This document shows positions 50,977 through 59,757 of a stretch of 64,000 nt of DNA, piece after piece. The position numbers were made by a program, and so were the translations under genes. Location of the stretch: assembly GCF_002222595.2 (NCBI RefSeq), contig NZ_CP022413.2, positions 628,501 through 692,500 on the forward strand. Reading direction: 5' to 3'. A model generated the notes under the pieces. It did not search any database and had not been told where the DNA came from. It saw only the letters and a list, made by a program, of their open reading frames with translations. The stretch is from Blautia hansenii DSM 20583. GTDB lineage: Bacteria; Bacillota; Clostridia; Lachnospirales; Lachnospiraceae. Numbering within the stretch: position 1 is the first letter of the stretch; every line of letters begins with the position of its first letter.

Positions 50977-52229
50977 AGCAGATTTTAACCGTATTTTCTT
51001 ATACATTTAAAGAAGGAATTAGAAAGAAAGCTTTTTGGATTTCCACGATTGTAATTATGGTTCTTTTAGGCGTTATGTGTGCCATTCCCCGTGTAATGTC
51101 ATTCTTTGACAATGGGGAAGAAGGCACAGACACTAAGACCGAATACAGTGGAACCTGTTACTTAGTTGATGAAACTGGAGTCTTTGAGAAGGAAATAGAG
51201 TATTTGAAAGCAGCTTATCCGGGAATGAATTTTAAATCCATAGAACAGGATGAGGTAAAAGGGCTGGAAAAAGCTGTGGATGAAAGCAAAAGCAGAAACG
51301 TGGCTATTCTTTCTATTCAGGAAAAGGATGCAGCTCCGGTTCTGGAGATTACCGTGAGCAACTTTTTGAGTAAGGTACAGGCAGATACCATTACAGACGC
51401 CTGCAATAAAGTATGGCAGTCTCACCTTCTTACAGAAAACGGACTGGAGAAAGGAGAAGTTGATGCTATTCAGACACCGCTTACCTATACCCAGAGATTT
51501 ATAGGAAATATGAATTTAACAGAATATGTGGTGGGACTTTTGCTTACCTTCGTCATGTTCTTTGCCGTATATTATTATGGCTATGGTGTAGCAATGTCCA
51601 TTTCCTCAGAAAAGACATCCAGAGTTATGGAAACCTTGATTATTTCAGCCAAGCCTTCCAAAATCTTGATTGGAAAATGTCTGGCTATGGGTGTTTTAGG
51701 ACTTCTTCAGCTGGTAGGGCTGATGGCGTTTGCTGCATTTTGCTACAAATTTATCCTTCCGGAGGGCTTTCAGATTGCCGGTGTGGATTTAGCTGTTTCA
51801 GGCTTTACACCGAAAACACTGGTGTTCCTGATTATCTATTTTATTTTGGGATATGCTCTTTATGCAGTTATGAATTCTGTATGCGGCGCTGCCGTGAGCA
51901 AAATGGAGGATTTAAACTCCGCTATGATGCCGGTGAGTATTCTTGTGATTATCGGATTTTATCTGGGATATTTTACTTCTGTTATGGGAGGGGGAAGCGG
52001 AATGCTTTCCAAGCTGGCTGTTTATCTGCCGATTTCTTCACCCTTTGCAGTACCGTTTAAGCTGATTACAGGGGAGATTACCATGAAGGAATTGGGGATT
52101 TCCGTTTTCCTTCTAGTGCTTGCCATTGTAATTGTAACAATGTTTTCCACCCGCATATACAGCGCTTCTGTTATGCACTATGGAAATCGCCTGAAATGGA
52201 AAGAATTAAAGAAAATTAAAACAAATTAA
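50973..52229 (+). CDS. ABC-2 type permease (NatB/YhaP-like)
   Basis: The 418-residue permease has one N-terminal helix, a large extracytoplasmic domain (about 45-190) and five to six C-terminal helices; it begins LTVFSYTFKEGIRKKAFWIST and contains ISSEKTSRVMETLIISAKPSKILIGK, a NatB hallmark. It overlaps the ATPase gene (ATGA). With the Xre regulator and DUF3169 it forms a complete, self-regulated export cassette. A structured terminator follows. Confidence 0.92.
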   Translation: MKQILTVFSYTFKEGIRKKAFWISTIVIMVLLGVMCAIPRVMSFFDNGEEGTDTKTEYSGTCYLVDETGVFEKEIEYLKAAYPGMNFKSIEQDEVKGLEKAVDESKSRNVAILSIQEKDAAPVLEITVSNFLSKVQADTITDACNKVWQSHLLTENGLEKGEVDAIQTPLTYTQRFIGNMNLTEYVVGLLLTFVMFFAVYYYGYGVAMSISSEKTSRVMETLIISAKPSKILIGKCLAMGVLGLLQLVGLMAFAAFCYKFILPEGFQIAGVDLAVSGFTPKTLVFLIIYFILGYALYAVMNSVCGAAVSKMEDLNSAMMPVSILVIIGFYLGYFTSVMGGGSGMLSKLAVYLPISSPFAVPFKLITGEITMKELGISVFLLVLAIVIVTMFSTRIYSASVMHYGNRLKWKELKKIKTN

Positions 52230-52233
52230 AAAA

Positions 52234-52292
52234 ATGCTGTCGCATTAAGTATATATCATTTTTAGATAATACTTAAAGTGACAGCATTTTTA
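52234..52292. terminator. Stem-loop terminator between the ABC permease and nagB, repeat-like
   Basis: ATGCTGTC (52234-52241) pairs with GACAGCAT (52280-52287) and inner TTAAGTAT with ATACTTAA; T tracts follow on both strands. The left arm is nearly identical to that at 18243. Confidence 0.8.
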
Positions 52293-52315
52293 TAGTAATT
52301 ACGTTTTATAAAAAA

Positions 52316-53044
52316 TTATTTTGTTTTAGATAAAGCTGCTTCGTCAGCTACGATTGTTACATCTGGATGAAGCTGTAAAATAGAAGCAGGAACCTGTGGA
52401 GTAATCGGTCCGTTGATTACTTTGTTTAAGATTTCAGCTTTGTCTTCACCGCTTACAACAACAAGGATTTTTTTTGCGCTCATAATTGTGCCGATACCCA
52501 TTGTATATGCCTGACGAGGCACATCCGCTTCGTTTTCAAAGAAACGTTTATTTGCCTGAATTGTGCTTTCTGTTAAGTCTACACAATGTGTTGTCTTAGG
52601 AAATTCATCGGCAGGCTCGTTGAAACCGATATGTCCGTTATGACCAAGACCTAAAAGCTGTAAGTCAATACCGCCTACTTTTTCAATGATTTCTTCGTAA
52701 GCTTTGCATGCTGCATCGCTGTCCTTGTCCAATCCGTCAGGAACATAAGTACATTCTTTGCGAATATTTATGTGGTCAAAAAGATTGTGGTTCATAAAAT
52801 AGCGATAGCTCTGGTCATTATCTCCGCTTAAACCTCTGTATTCGTCAAGATTGCAGGAGGTAATCTGTGAGAAATCCAAATCTCCGTTCTGATACCATTC
52901 AATCAGATTTTTATAAGTGCCCACAGGTGTAGAACCTGTTGCAAGACCAAGTACGCAGTCAGGATTTAAAATAACTTGAGAAGCAATGATATGTGCTGCT
53001 TTTTTACTCATTTCATCGTAATTTTTTGTTTTGTAGATTTTCAT
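52316..53044 (-). CDS. nagB: Glucosamine-6-phosphate deaminase
   Basis: The 242-residue enzyme converts glucosamine-6-phosphate to fructose-6-phosphate and ammonia, opening amino sugars to glycolysis. Motifs include LGLATGSTPVGTY, CNLDEYRGLSGDNDQSY, LLGLGHNGHIGFNEP with the catalytic base His, and VVVSGEDKAEIL. AAAGGAGTATGGGGA precedes the ATG. NagA is not in the window. It fits the amino-sugar/host glycan genes on its right. Confidence 0.96.
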   Translation of the reverse strand: MKIYKTKNYDEMSKKAAHIIASQVILNPDCVLGLATGSTPVGTYKNLIEWYQNGDLDFSQITSCNLDEYRGLSGDNDQSYRYFMNHNLFDHINIRKECTYVPDGLDKDSDAACKAYEEIIEKVGGIDLQLLGLGHNGHIGFNEPADEFPKTTHCVDLTESTIQANKRFFENEADVPRQAYTMGIGTIMSAKKILVVVSGEDKAEILNKVINGPITPQVPASILQLHPDVTIVADEAALSKTK

Positions 53045-53098
53045 TCCCCATACTCCTTTTTGTAAAGTAATTAAATACTTTTTTCTAAATTTTCTTTC

Positions 53099-53127
53099 AT
53101 TATAATATGAACAGAAAGGAAACTCAA
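53099..53127 (-). promoter_or_regulatory. Promoter of nagB
   Basis: On the minus strand TTGAGT (53127-53122), 17 bases, TATAAT (53104-53099). It lies between the AraC stop and nagB, so nagB has its own start. Confidence 0.65.
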
Positions 53128-53145
53128 TGCTAAAATGCAGAAAGT

Positions 53146-54039
53146 CTATTTTCTGTCAGAAATTACCTTAATCGAAGATGCGTATTCAGAAGGTGTCATT
53201 CCCGTGATTTTTTTAAACTGACGAGAAAAGTAGTGGATAGAGGTATATCCGATAAATTCTGATATCTGCGTAAAGTTGTGATGATTTTCTCGAATAAGCT
53301 GTTTTGCCAGTTCTACCTTCAAACGGGAGAAATAGTCAATCACACCACACTGGTCATGCTCTCTGAAAAGCTTTTGAAGCTGAGAACGGCCAATGAGATT
53401 GTCACGGCATATCGTTTCAATGGTGAGATGCTCACGAATATGCTCTTCCAGATAAGTAGTGATTTTATTGTATAATAAATCGTCACTTTTCAGCTTCATG
53501 GATTTTATGGCAGGAGCAGAATACTGTCCCAGCTGAAGATTGCGGATAATCGTAATCAAAAGAGCTTGCAGATAAATTTTAATTAACTGCTCTGAACCAA
53601 AGGGAGCATCTTGATTTCGTACCATTTCCGTTGTCTGCGGGTCGTTTAGTGGTGTTTTGATACAGCGTTTTGCCTCATAAATAATCTGAGCAATGAGATT
53701 ACGCTCTGTCTCTCCAATGCTTGTTTTTAAATCCTGAAAATAATCCATACAGGGAGAGGTACAGTCAAAGGAAATAACCACCAGATTAGGGGCAATTTTT
53801 CCGTTAGCACGAACGGTATGGAATTCATTTGGCTTATGGAAAATAATTTCTCCTTTTTTTAAGGTGTAAGCTCTGTTGTCGGCAGTAATTTCTACTTCGC
53901 CTTTATCTACGCATAAAAATTCCCAAAAGTCATGGCTCTCTCCCGGAAAACTATAATCACTCATATATTCAAAGTAATGAATTGTAATAATGCTGTCAAT
54001 TTTCACATCTTCAATCAATTCTAAACTTTTAAATGGCAT
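53146..54039 (-). CDS. AraC-family transcriptional regulator (amino sugar/sulfatase locus)
   Basis: The 297-residue regulator has an N-terminal cupin (GESHDFWEFLCVDKGEVEITADNRAYTLKKGEIIFHKPNEFHTV) and a C-terminal AraC DNA-binding domain (LIGRSQLQKLFREH; GYTSIHYFSRQFKKITGMTPSEYAS). AGGAGGTTTATC precedes the ATG. It is divergent from the sulfatase-maturating enzyme gene and upstream of nagB, so control of host-glycan genes is likely. The inducer is unknown. Confidence 0.92.
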   Translation of the reverse strand: MPFKSLELIEDVKIDSIITIHYFEYMSDYSFPGESHDFWEFLCVDKGEVEITADNRAYTLKKGEIIFHKPNEFHTVRANGKIAPNLVVISFDCTSPCMDYFQDLKTSIGETERNLIAQIIYEAKRCIKTPLNDPQTTEMVRNQDAPFGSEQLIKIYLQALLITIIRNLQLGQYSAPAIKSMKLKSDDLLYNKITTYLEEHIREHLTIETICRDNLIGRSQLQKLFREHDQCGVIDYFSRLKVELAKQLIRENHHNFTQISEFIGYTSIHYFSRQFKKITGMTPSEYASSIKVISDRK

Positions 54040-54118
54040 GATAAACCTCCTAAAAAGAATGAATATTAACTTTATTATAAAGGAAAACGAGAGAAAAATC
54101 TACATTTGGATAAAATTG

Positions 54119-54147
54119 TTGTATTTATAAAGGGAAAAAGCTACAAT
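54119..54147 (+). promoter_or_regulatory. Promoter of the sulfatase-maturating enzyme gene
   Basis: TTGTAT (54119-54124), 17 bases, TACAAT (54142-54147), 31 bases before the start codon. Confidence 0.6.
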
Positions 54148-54178
54148 AAAGAAAAGTACAGGAGAAAGAGGAAGAAAC

Positions 54179-55273
54179 ATGAAATATATGCAGATGATGA
54201 TAAAACCGGCATCTTCAAATTGTAATTTAAGATGTTCTTATTGTTTTTATGAAGATGAATGTAAAAACAGAGAAATTCCTTCTTATGGAATTATGAAAGA
54301 AGATACCATGGAAATACTGGTAAAAAAGGCCTTGGAAGAAGCAGAAGATTTCTGCACCTTTGGATTTCAGGGCGGTGAGCCTACACTTGCAGGACTGGAA
54401 TTTTTTGAGAAATTTGTGGAATGTGTTAAAAAATATAAAAAGAAAGAAACAAAAGTAAATTTCTGCCTTCAGACAAACGGAACACTTTTAGACGATAACT
54501 GGGTAAAATTTTTAAAAGAAAACAACTTTTTAGTTGGAATTTCCTTAGACGGAACAAAAGAAATTCATGACAGAAACAGACAGGACGCTAAAAAGAAGGG
54601 AACCTTTGCTCTTGTTCTGAAAAATGCAAAAGAATTGCTGAGAAATAAGGTAGAAGTAAATATTCTTTGTGTGCTTACCAAACAGAGTGCAAAAAAGATA
54701 GCTTCTATTTATCGCTTTTTAAAGAAAGAAGGCTTTTATTATCAGCAGTATATTCCCTGCTTAGACCCTATGGGAGAGGAAGAAGGACAATACCCTTGGT
54801 CTTTAACGCCCAAGGTGTATGCAGAAGCATTGAAGGAGCTTTTTGACTTATGGTTTGAGGATATTCAAAAGGGAGAAATCGTCTCTATTCGTGAATTTGA
54901 CAACTGGTTTTCTATGTTAAAGGGAATGCCGCCGGAAGCCTGCTCTCAGACAGGAAGATGTTCCATGCAGAATATTGTAGAAGCAAACGGTGATATTTAT
55001 CCATGTGATTTTTATGTGCTGGATAATTGCAGAGTTGCCAATGTGACGGATGAAAATTTCCGCTTCTTTCAGGGAATTTTACCGGATATGGAATTTTTTA
55101 AGGAAGGCGTAAAGCGAGGGGAGAATTGTAAGGCTTGTAAGTGGTACCCTCTTTGCAGAGGAGGCTGCAGAAGAAATTATACAAAAGAAAATAAGAATTA
55201 TTTCTGCGAAGCATATCAGGAATTTTTTGAATACAGTATTGTAAGATGGGAATGGCTGGCAGCAAGATTATAA
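54179..55273 (+). CDS. Anaerobic sulfatase-maturating enzyme (radical SAM/SPASM)
   Basis: The 364-residue enzyme converts the active-site Cys (or Ser) of sulfatases to formylglycine in anaerobes. The radical SAM cluster motif is SSNCNLRCSYCFY (C-x3-C-x2-C), followed by TFGFQGGEPTLAG, and the C-terminal SPASM Cys clusters include CSQTGRCSMQNIVEANGDIYPCDFYVLDNC and CKACKWYPLCRGGCRRN. GAGGAAGAAAC precedes the ATG. The Cys-type sulfatase 296 bases downstream, on the other strand, is the expected substrate. Confidence 0.94.
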   Translation: MKYMQMMIKPASSNCNLRCSYCFYEDECKNREIPSYGIMKEDTMEILVKKALEEAEDFCTFGFQGGEPTLAGLEFFEKFVECVKKYKKKETKVNFCLQTNGTLLDDNWVKFLKENNFLVGISLDGTKEIHDRNRQDAKKKGTFALVLKNAKELLRNKVEVNILCVLTKQSAKKIASIYRFLKKEGFYYQQYIPCLDPMGEEEGQYPWSLTPKVYAEALKELFDLWFEDIQKGEIVSIREFDNWFSMLKGMPPEACSQTGRCSMQNIVEANGDIYPCDFYVLDNCRVANVTDENFRFFQGILPDMEFFKEGVKRGENCKACKWYPLCRGGCRRNYTKENKNYFCEAYQEFFEYSIVRWEWLAARL

Positions 55274-55280
55274 TAACGTT

Positions 55281-55447
55281 CTCCGCTGTTCCATAGAAAA
55301 CTCGTCCATTTTTAAGTTTTTCTGCGCCGCTTATAGATGCCTTGCTCACCAAACTCGTGCTGGTGCACTCAGACACGGTTCTCAAGGCATCGCTATGCTT
55401 GAAAAACTTTTAAAATGTTCCGATTGTTTGTCTATGGAACAGCGGAG
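55281..55447. repeat. Large imperfect palindrome (possible mobile repeat or structured RNA)
   Basis: CTCCGCTGTTCCATAGA (55281-55297) is exactly complementary to 55431-55447. Inside, AAGTTTTTC (55314-55322) pairs with GAAAAACTT (55401-55409), and GATGCCTTG (55336-55344) pairs with CAAGGCATC (55383-55391). An inner CACCA/TGGTG stem is possible. The whole 167 bases can fold as one long hairpin, with no open frame of note. It fills the gap between the converging maturase and sulfatase genes. Confidence 0.75.
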
Positions 55448-55569
55448 TATTTTTATACATCTCATAGTTGAGAATAATATATGGTATAAAAATCACGGAG
55501 ATGTATGGCTGCTATGTTGTTGAAACAATTTGCCACAGGTGGAAAATTGCTTCAACAGCACTTTCTAAT
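55448..55569. repeat. Two further inverted repeats downstream of the sulfatase
   Basis: TACATCTC (55456-55463) with GAGATGTA (55498-55505), and an imperfect pair around TGTTGTTGAAACAATTT and AAAATTGCTTCAACA (about 55514-55555). There is no gene here. They may act as the sulfatase terminator or as parts of the neighbouring element. Confidence 0.5.
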
Positions 55570-57039
55570 TTATTTTCCTTCTTTTTGAGCTTTATCCGGC
55601 ATGTAAGGCGGATACGGGCAGCCGGTAATGAGCTGTGTACCGTCTGAAAAGCCTTCCGGGCGGTCTTTTAAGGTTTCAATCAGTGTGCGCCGAAGCTGTT
55701 CAATGCGTTTTTGGTAAGCCGGATTGGATATTTCATCATGAAGCTCTTTTGGGTCTTCGCTGATACGGAAGTATTGTTCTGTGCCTGTTTCGCTGTACCA
55801 GATAAATTTGTCGTAGGAGGAAACCAGCCAGTGATTGGAGTAAGGGCCGTAAGAGTGTTCGCCGTGAAGCACGTCCCGCAGCTTCTCATCAGGATTTGTA
55901 ACTAACGGAAGCATACTTTTCCCATCTACACTGTCGGGAATATCTGCGTTTACAAAATCAAGGAGGGTAGGCATAACATCTCGAAGTTCTACCACACTGT
56001 GGGAAACCGTTCCCTGTTTCATACCTGAAAGAAATTTATCGTTTCCTGACACAATCATAGGAATACGGATGCTGCCCTGATACGGTCTGGATTTTCGGAA
56101 CATGTGATGGTCACACAGCTCTTCACCGTGGTCTGAGGTAAAGAGAATAAGTGTGTTGTCATAGACACCATATTCCACAAGTGCCTGTATCAAGCGTCCG
56201 ATTTGGTGGTCCAGATGAGTAATGCAGGCATAATAGCCGATTTGAGCTTCTCGGATAAGCACTGCATCAGAGGGACCGCATTTTGAGTCAAAGACACGTC
56301 CCATAGCCTGTAATTCTTCTGTGGTTTCCCAATCGCCCACAGCAGGAGGCGTCAGCTCTTTTTTGTTATACAGGTCGAAATAATAAGACGGCGCATCAAA
56401 AGGCGGATGTGGTCTTAAATAAGATGCCATAAGGAAGAAAGGTTTTTGTGGGTCTTTTCTTCTTAAAAAGTCAATACTTCTGTCTGTCACCCAGTTGGTG
56501 GGGTGATACTTTTCTTCATAAATCCAAGGACGTGCTACCCAACTGTTACATTCTAATCCCGTATCTGTTACATCTGTATCAATTCCCTTTTCCTGCTTTA
56601 ACCAGTGGAAATAATCGTCAGCATTTTTCTGTGACTCCTGCCACGGCACATTGGTATATCGTGCGCTGTGCAGGTATCCGTCATGGAGTTCTACATTGTG
56701 AAAGCCCAGATAGTTGCGAAGAGGGTGTACGTGCATTTTTCCTACGCACTGGCAGTAATAGCCTGCCTTGGAAAGCTCTCCTGCCATGGTATTTGGGTAT
56801 TCCCACGGAATATTATCTTCATATCCGGTACGTCTGTGATGTTCCTGTGCCATACCGGTATGAAGAGCGGCTCTTGCGGCGATACAGCTTGGACAGGAGC
56901 TGTAAGCATTGTCAAAAGAAACGCCTCGGCTGGCAAGGGTATCAAGATAAGGAGTTTTTACATCAGGATGCCCCGCAAATCCCAGACAATCTCCACGAAG
57001 TTGGTCTGTCATAATAAGCAGAATATTCGGTTTATTCAA
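55570..57039 (-). CDS. Cys-type sulfatase
   Basis: This 489-residue hydrolase of the alkaline-phosphatase superfamily starts KPNILLIMTDQLRGDCLGF, with the two metal-binding Asp (one in MTDQ). The formylglycine site is CIAARAALHTG in the segment SSCPSCIAARAALHTG; the C-x-A-x-R form is accepted by anaerobic maturases. Metal ligands later are FTSDHGEELCDH and the sugar-binding region RPHPPFDAPS. No signal peptide is evident. TTG 57039 is chosen behind GGAGG with nine bases; the frame extended to 57114 has no ribosome site. The substrate is probably a sulfated amino sugar or mucin glycan, from context. Confidence 0.9.
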   Translation of the reverse strand: MNKPNILLIMTDQLRGDCLGFAGHPDVKTPYLDTLASRGVSFDNAYSSCPSCIAARAALHTGMAQEHHRRTGYEDNIPWEYPNTMAGELSKAGYYCQCVGKMHVHPLRNYLGFHNVELHDGYLHSARYTNVPWQESQKNADDYFHWLKQEKGIDTDVTDTGLECNSWVARPWIYEEKYHPTNWVTDRSIDFLRRKDPQKPFFLMASYLRPHPPFDAPSYYFDLYNKKELTPPAVGDWETTEELQAMGRVFDSKCGPSDAVLIREAQIGYYACITHLDHQIGRLIQALVEYGVYDNTLILFTSDHGEELCDHHMFRKSRPYQGSIRIPMIVSGNDKFLSGMKQGTVSHSVVELRDVMPTLLDFVNADIPDSVDGKSMLPLVTNPDEKLRDVLHGEHSYGPYSNHWLVSSYDKFIWYSETGTEQYFRISEDPKELHDEISNPAYQKRIEQLRRTLIETLKDRPEGFSDGTQLITGCPYPPYMPDKAQKEGK

Positions 57040-57073
57040 AATTACATTCCTCCATTCGTTCAAACTATTTACA

Positions 57074-57102
57074 ACTATAAGGGAATTTTTCGTAAAATAC
57101 AA
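57074..57102 (-). promoter_or_regulatory. Promoter of the sulfatase gene
   Basis: On the minus strand TTGTAT (57102-57097), 17 bases, TATAGT (57079-57074), 35 bases before the TTG start. Confidence 0.6.
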
Positions 57103-57114
57103 GATGATTTGCAA

Positions 57115-57357
57115 AATTATTGACTTGTGTTGGTGAAGGTGACGAAAGAAAAACCTACATATTTAAAAAAATAATAGAAGAAAAGTATAAATAAACAAGA
57201 AGGACAGGCTGTTTTTGGGTGAAATCACCATAAAGAAAGTGGATTGTGCAAAATATGCAATAAATAATATAAATACAAAATTGAAAAATGTGTTATAATG
57301 TGATGTATAAAATCTAAAAGAGATGTTTATCATCTACAAATTAGGGAGGAATTAGCA
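57115..57357 (+). promoter_or_regulatory. Leader/promoter region of the sugar ABC transporter
   Basis: This stretch holds no gene. It contains TATAAT at 57294-57299 as a plausible -10, an imperfect inverted repeat TTGTGCA-N3-TATGCAA near 57245-57261, and the inverted repeat GGTGA-AA-TCACC (57218-57229). The repeats are candidates for catabolite or regulator sites; neither is assigned. Confidence 0.4.
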
Positions 57358-58773
57358 ATGAAAATGAAGATGGTAAAGAAACTGGTAGCTATGGCTCTTG
57401 TTTCAACAATGGCTTTATCCGGACTTGCTGCATGTGGAGACACAAAAGAAGAAAAACCTGCAGCAGACACAGGTAAAGAAGAAGGCAAAGATAATGGAGA
57501 GAGCGGAGAAAAACAGACTCTGAAATTAGCTGCTTTCAAAGGTGGTAACGGAGAAAAAATCTGGGAAGATATCGCAGCAGCTTTCGAAGAAGAAAAAGGT
57601 GTTGAAGTAGAATTAGAAATGTCTTCTGAATTGGACAAGGACTTAACAAAATCCATTCAGAAAGGTGAATTCCCTGACGTAGTATACTACAACTTAGGAC
57701 AGAAGAGCGGATTTACAGAAACAATGTTAAAAGAAGGTGCAATCGCTGATATCTCAGACGTATTCGCTGATGAAGAATTAAAAGGCAGACTGTTAGACGG
57801 TATCACAGACGGTACAGATGCACAGCCATTCGCTGACGGAAAAATCTATCTTGCACCTATTTTCTATACACCAACAGGATTTTGGTATAACAAGAACCTG
57901 TTCGAAGGCGAAAACAAAAAATATGACCTTCCGACAACATGGGAAGAATTCTTTGCTTTAGGCGATGCAGCTAAAGCTGATGGAGTTTCTTTATTTACAT
58001 TCCCACAGTCAGGTTACTTAGATGCAACTATTTACAGTATGTTAGCACAGGCTGGCGGAACAGAGTTCTATCAGAAAGCAATCAAATACGACAAAGATAC
58101 ATGGACATCTGAAGAAGGTAAAAAAGTTCTGGATACTTTAGGAAAATTAGTATCTCCTGAATATACAGAAAAAGATACAGTAGCAAATGCAAACGCTGAC
58201 GGTGGTTTCAAAATCAACCAGCAGAACGTTATTGACAACAAAGCATTATTCATGCCAAACGGTAACTGGGTAATCGGCGAAATGGCTGCTTCTACACCAG
58301 AAGACTTCAGATGGGGTATGATGCCAGCACCTAAGTGGGAAGGCGATGAAACTCAGACAATGTACACATTCACAGAGCAGATGTGGATTCCGGCAGAAGC
58401 TGAAAACATGGATTTAGCAAAAGAATTTATCAAATTCATGTACTCTGATACAGTTGTTGATATTTTATTAAACAATGAAACAACAGATAAAGAAACAGGT
58501 AAAACATCTCCAGCACCAGTTGTAGCACCAGTAAAAGGCGCTGCTGAAAAATTACCGGAAGGTACAACAAAAGACTGCTACGAAGCATCAACAGCAGACA
58601 ACATTGTTACAGTTACAGGTGGATGGGTTGCAACAGAACCAATCGAAGGTCTGAACATGAAAGAAGCAGTTTACGGACCAGCATACAGCGTAAACACAGG
58701 TGAAATGACAGTAGAAGATTGGCAGGCACAGTTAACAGAAACATGGGAAAAATGTGCAGGCGCTTTAAAGTAA
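57358..58773 (+). CDS. Sugar ABC transporter substrate-binding lipoprotein (CUT1)
   Basis: The 471-residue extracellular family 1 binding protein has a lipoprotein signal with lipobox LAAC at Cys26, then an acidic Lys/Glu-rich linker (28-50) and a periplasmic-binding fold. The segment GDVVYYNLGQ-like PDVVYYNLGQ and FTEQMWIPAEAE resembles N-acetylglucosamine/chitobiose-type or other glycan-binding proteins. GGGAGGAATTAGCA precedes the ATG. Codon use is strikingly uniform, as in highly expressed genes. A terminator hairpin separates it from the permeases, typical for raising the binding protein level over the membrane subunits. Confidence 0.92.
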   Translation: MKMKMVKKLVAMALVSTMALSGLAACGDTKEEKPAADTGKEEGKDNGESGEKQTLKLAAFKGGNGEKIWEDIAAAFEEEKGVEVELEMSSELDKDLTKSIQKGEFPDVVYYNLGQKSGFTETMLKEGAIADISDVFADEELKGRLLDGITDGTDAQPFADGKIYLAPIFYTPTGFWYNKNLFEGENKKYDLPTTWEEFFALGDAAKADGVSLFTFPQSGYLDATIYSMLAQAGGTEFYQKAIKYDKDTWTSEEGKKVLDTLGKLVSPEYTEKDTVANANADGGFKINQQNVIDNKALFMPNGNWVIGEMAASTPEDFRWGMMPAPKWEGDETQTMYTFTEQMWIPAEAENMDLAKEFIKFMYSDTVVDILLNNETTDKETGKTSPAPVVAPVKGAAEKLPEGTTKDCYEASTADNIVTVTGGWVATEPIEGLNMKEAVYGPAYSVNTGEMTVEDWQAQLTETWEKCAGALK

Positions 58774-58796
58774 GCACAATTTAAACATGGATATTG

Positions 58797-58829
58797 AAAC
58801 GGTGAGTTGTTTACGACTCACCGTTTTTA
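58797..58829 (+). terminator. Partial terminator between binding protein and permease genes
   Basis: AAACGGTGAGT and ACTCACCGTTT pair over eleven bases, followed by TTTTT. It is probably a read-through hairpin that lowers permease expression. Confidence 0.85.
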
Positions 58830-58848
58830 AAAGAAGAGGAGGAAAACC

Positions 58849-59739
58849 ATGAACAGGAAAAAATCACAGGGACGTTTTGTGTTTGCCTGTCTGGCACCGG
58901 CAGTTCTTTTAATCTTACTTTTCATTTTCGTTCCTACGGTAAAAGTATTTAACATGTCCTTATACCGCATGGGTGGAATTACAAACAAGAAAGAATTTGT
59001 TGGATTTGAAAACTTTGCAAAATTGATGCAGGATAAGATATTCTTAGAGGCAATGCAGAATACAATTCTGGTTATTGTACTGGTTATGATTTGCACGATT
59101 GTATTGGCAGTCCTTTTTGCAGCTTTATTATCCAGAGGAGATTTTAAGGGAAAAAATTTCTTCCGTGTTATTTTCTATATTCCTAATATTTTAAGTATCG
59201 TAGTAGTAGCAGGTATTTTTGGAGCTATTTACAATCCTAGTTCAGGTTTGTTAAATACATTTTTAGAGGCAATTCATCTGGATGGATTGGTACATCAGTG
59301 GATGGGTGAGCCGAAAATTGTTCTTTATTCCGTAATCTTTGCCCTTGTATGGCAGGCAATCGGTTATTACATGGTTATGTATATGGCAAGTATGGCAGCA
59401 ATTCCGGAAGATTTGTACGAAGCAGCATCTCTTGATGGTTCTTCCCAAATTCATACATTCTTCACAGTAACTCTGCCTCTTATTTGGAATAATATTCGTA
59501 CAACATTAACTTTCTATATTATCAGTACGATTAACTTAAGCTTCCTGTTTGTTCAGATTATGACAGACGGTGGACCAAACGGAAAGACAGAGGTTGCACT
59601 GAACTACATGTACAAACAGGCTTATGGCGCAGGTGTATATGGATATGGTATGGCAATCGGTGTAGTAGTATTTATTTTCTCATTTGTTCTTGCAGCAGTT
59701 GTAAACAAGATTACAGATCGAGAAGTCTTAGAATTTTAG
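58849..59739 (+). CDS. Sugar ABC transporter permease (MalF-like, CUT1)
   Basis: The 296-residue permease with six helices has the EAA loop motif EAASLDGSSQIHTFFTVTLPLI that contacts the ATPase. It begins FVFACLAPAVLLILLFIFVPTV. AGAGGAGGAAAACC precedes the ATG. It pairs with the next permease. The cassette lacks its own ATPase, as is usual for CUT1 systems sharing an MsmX-type ATPase. Confidence 0.95.
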   Translation: MNRKKSQGRFVFACLAPAVLLILLFIFVPTVKVFNMSLYRMGGITNKKEFVGFENFAKLMQDKIFLEAMQNTILVIVLVMICTIVLAVLFAALLSRGDFKGKNFFRVIFYIPNILSIVVVAGIFGAIYNPSSGLLNTFLEAIHLDGLVHQWMGEPKIVLYSVIFALVWQAIGYYMVMYMASMAAIPEDLYEAASLDGSSQIHTFFTVTLPLIWNNIRTTLTFYIISTINLSFLFVQIMTDGGPNGKTEVALNYMYKQAYGAGVYGYGMAIGVVVFIFSFVLAAVVNKITDREVLEF

Positions 59740-59757
59740 AAAGGAGAGCGAAAAGAA

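Noticed and set aside
55098..55385. Minus-strand frame of 95 residues across the maturase end and the inverted repeat
   Set aside because: It overlaps a certain gene and half of a palindrome, with no ribosome site.
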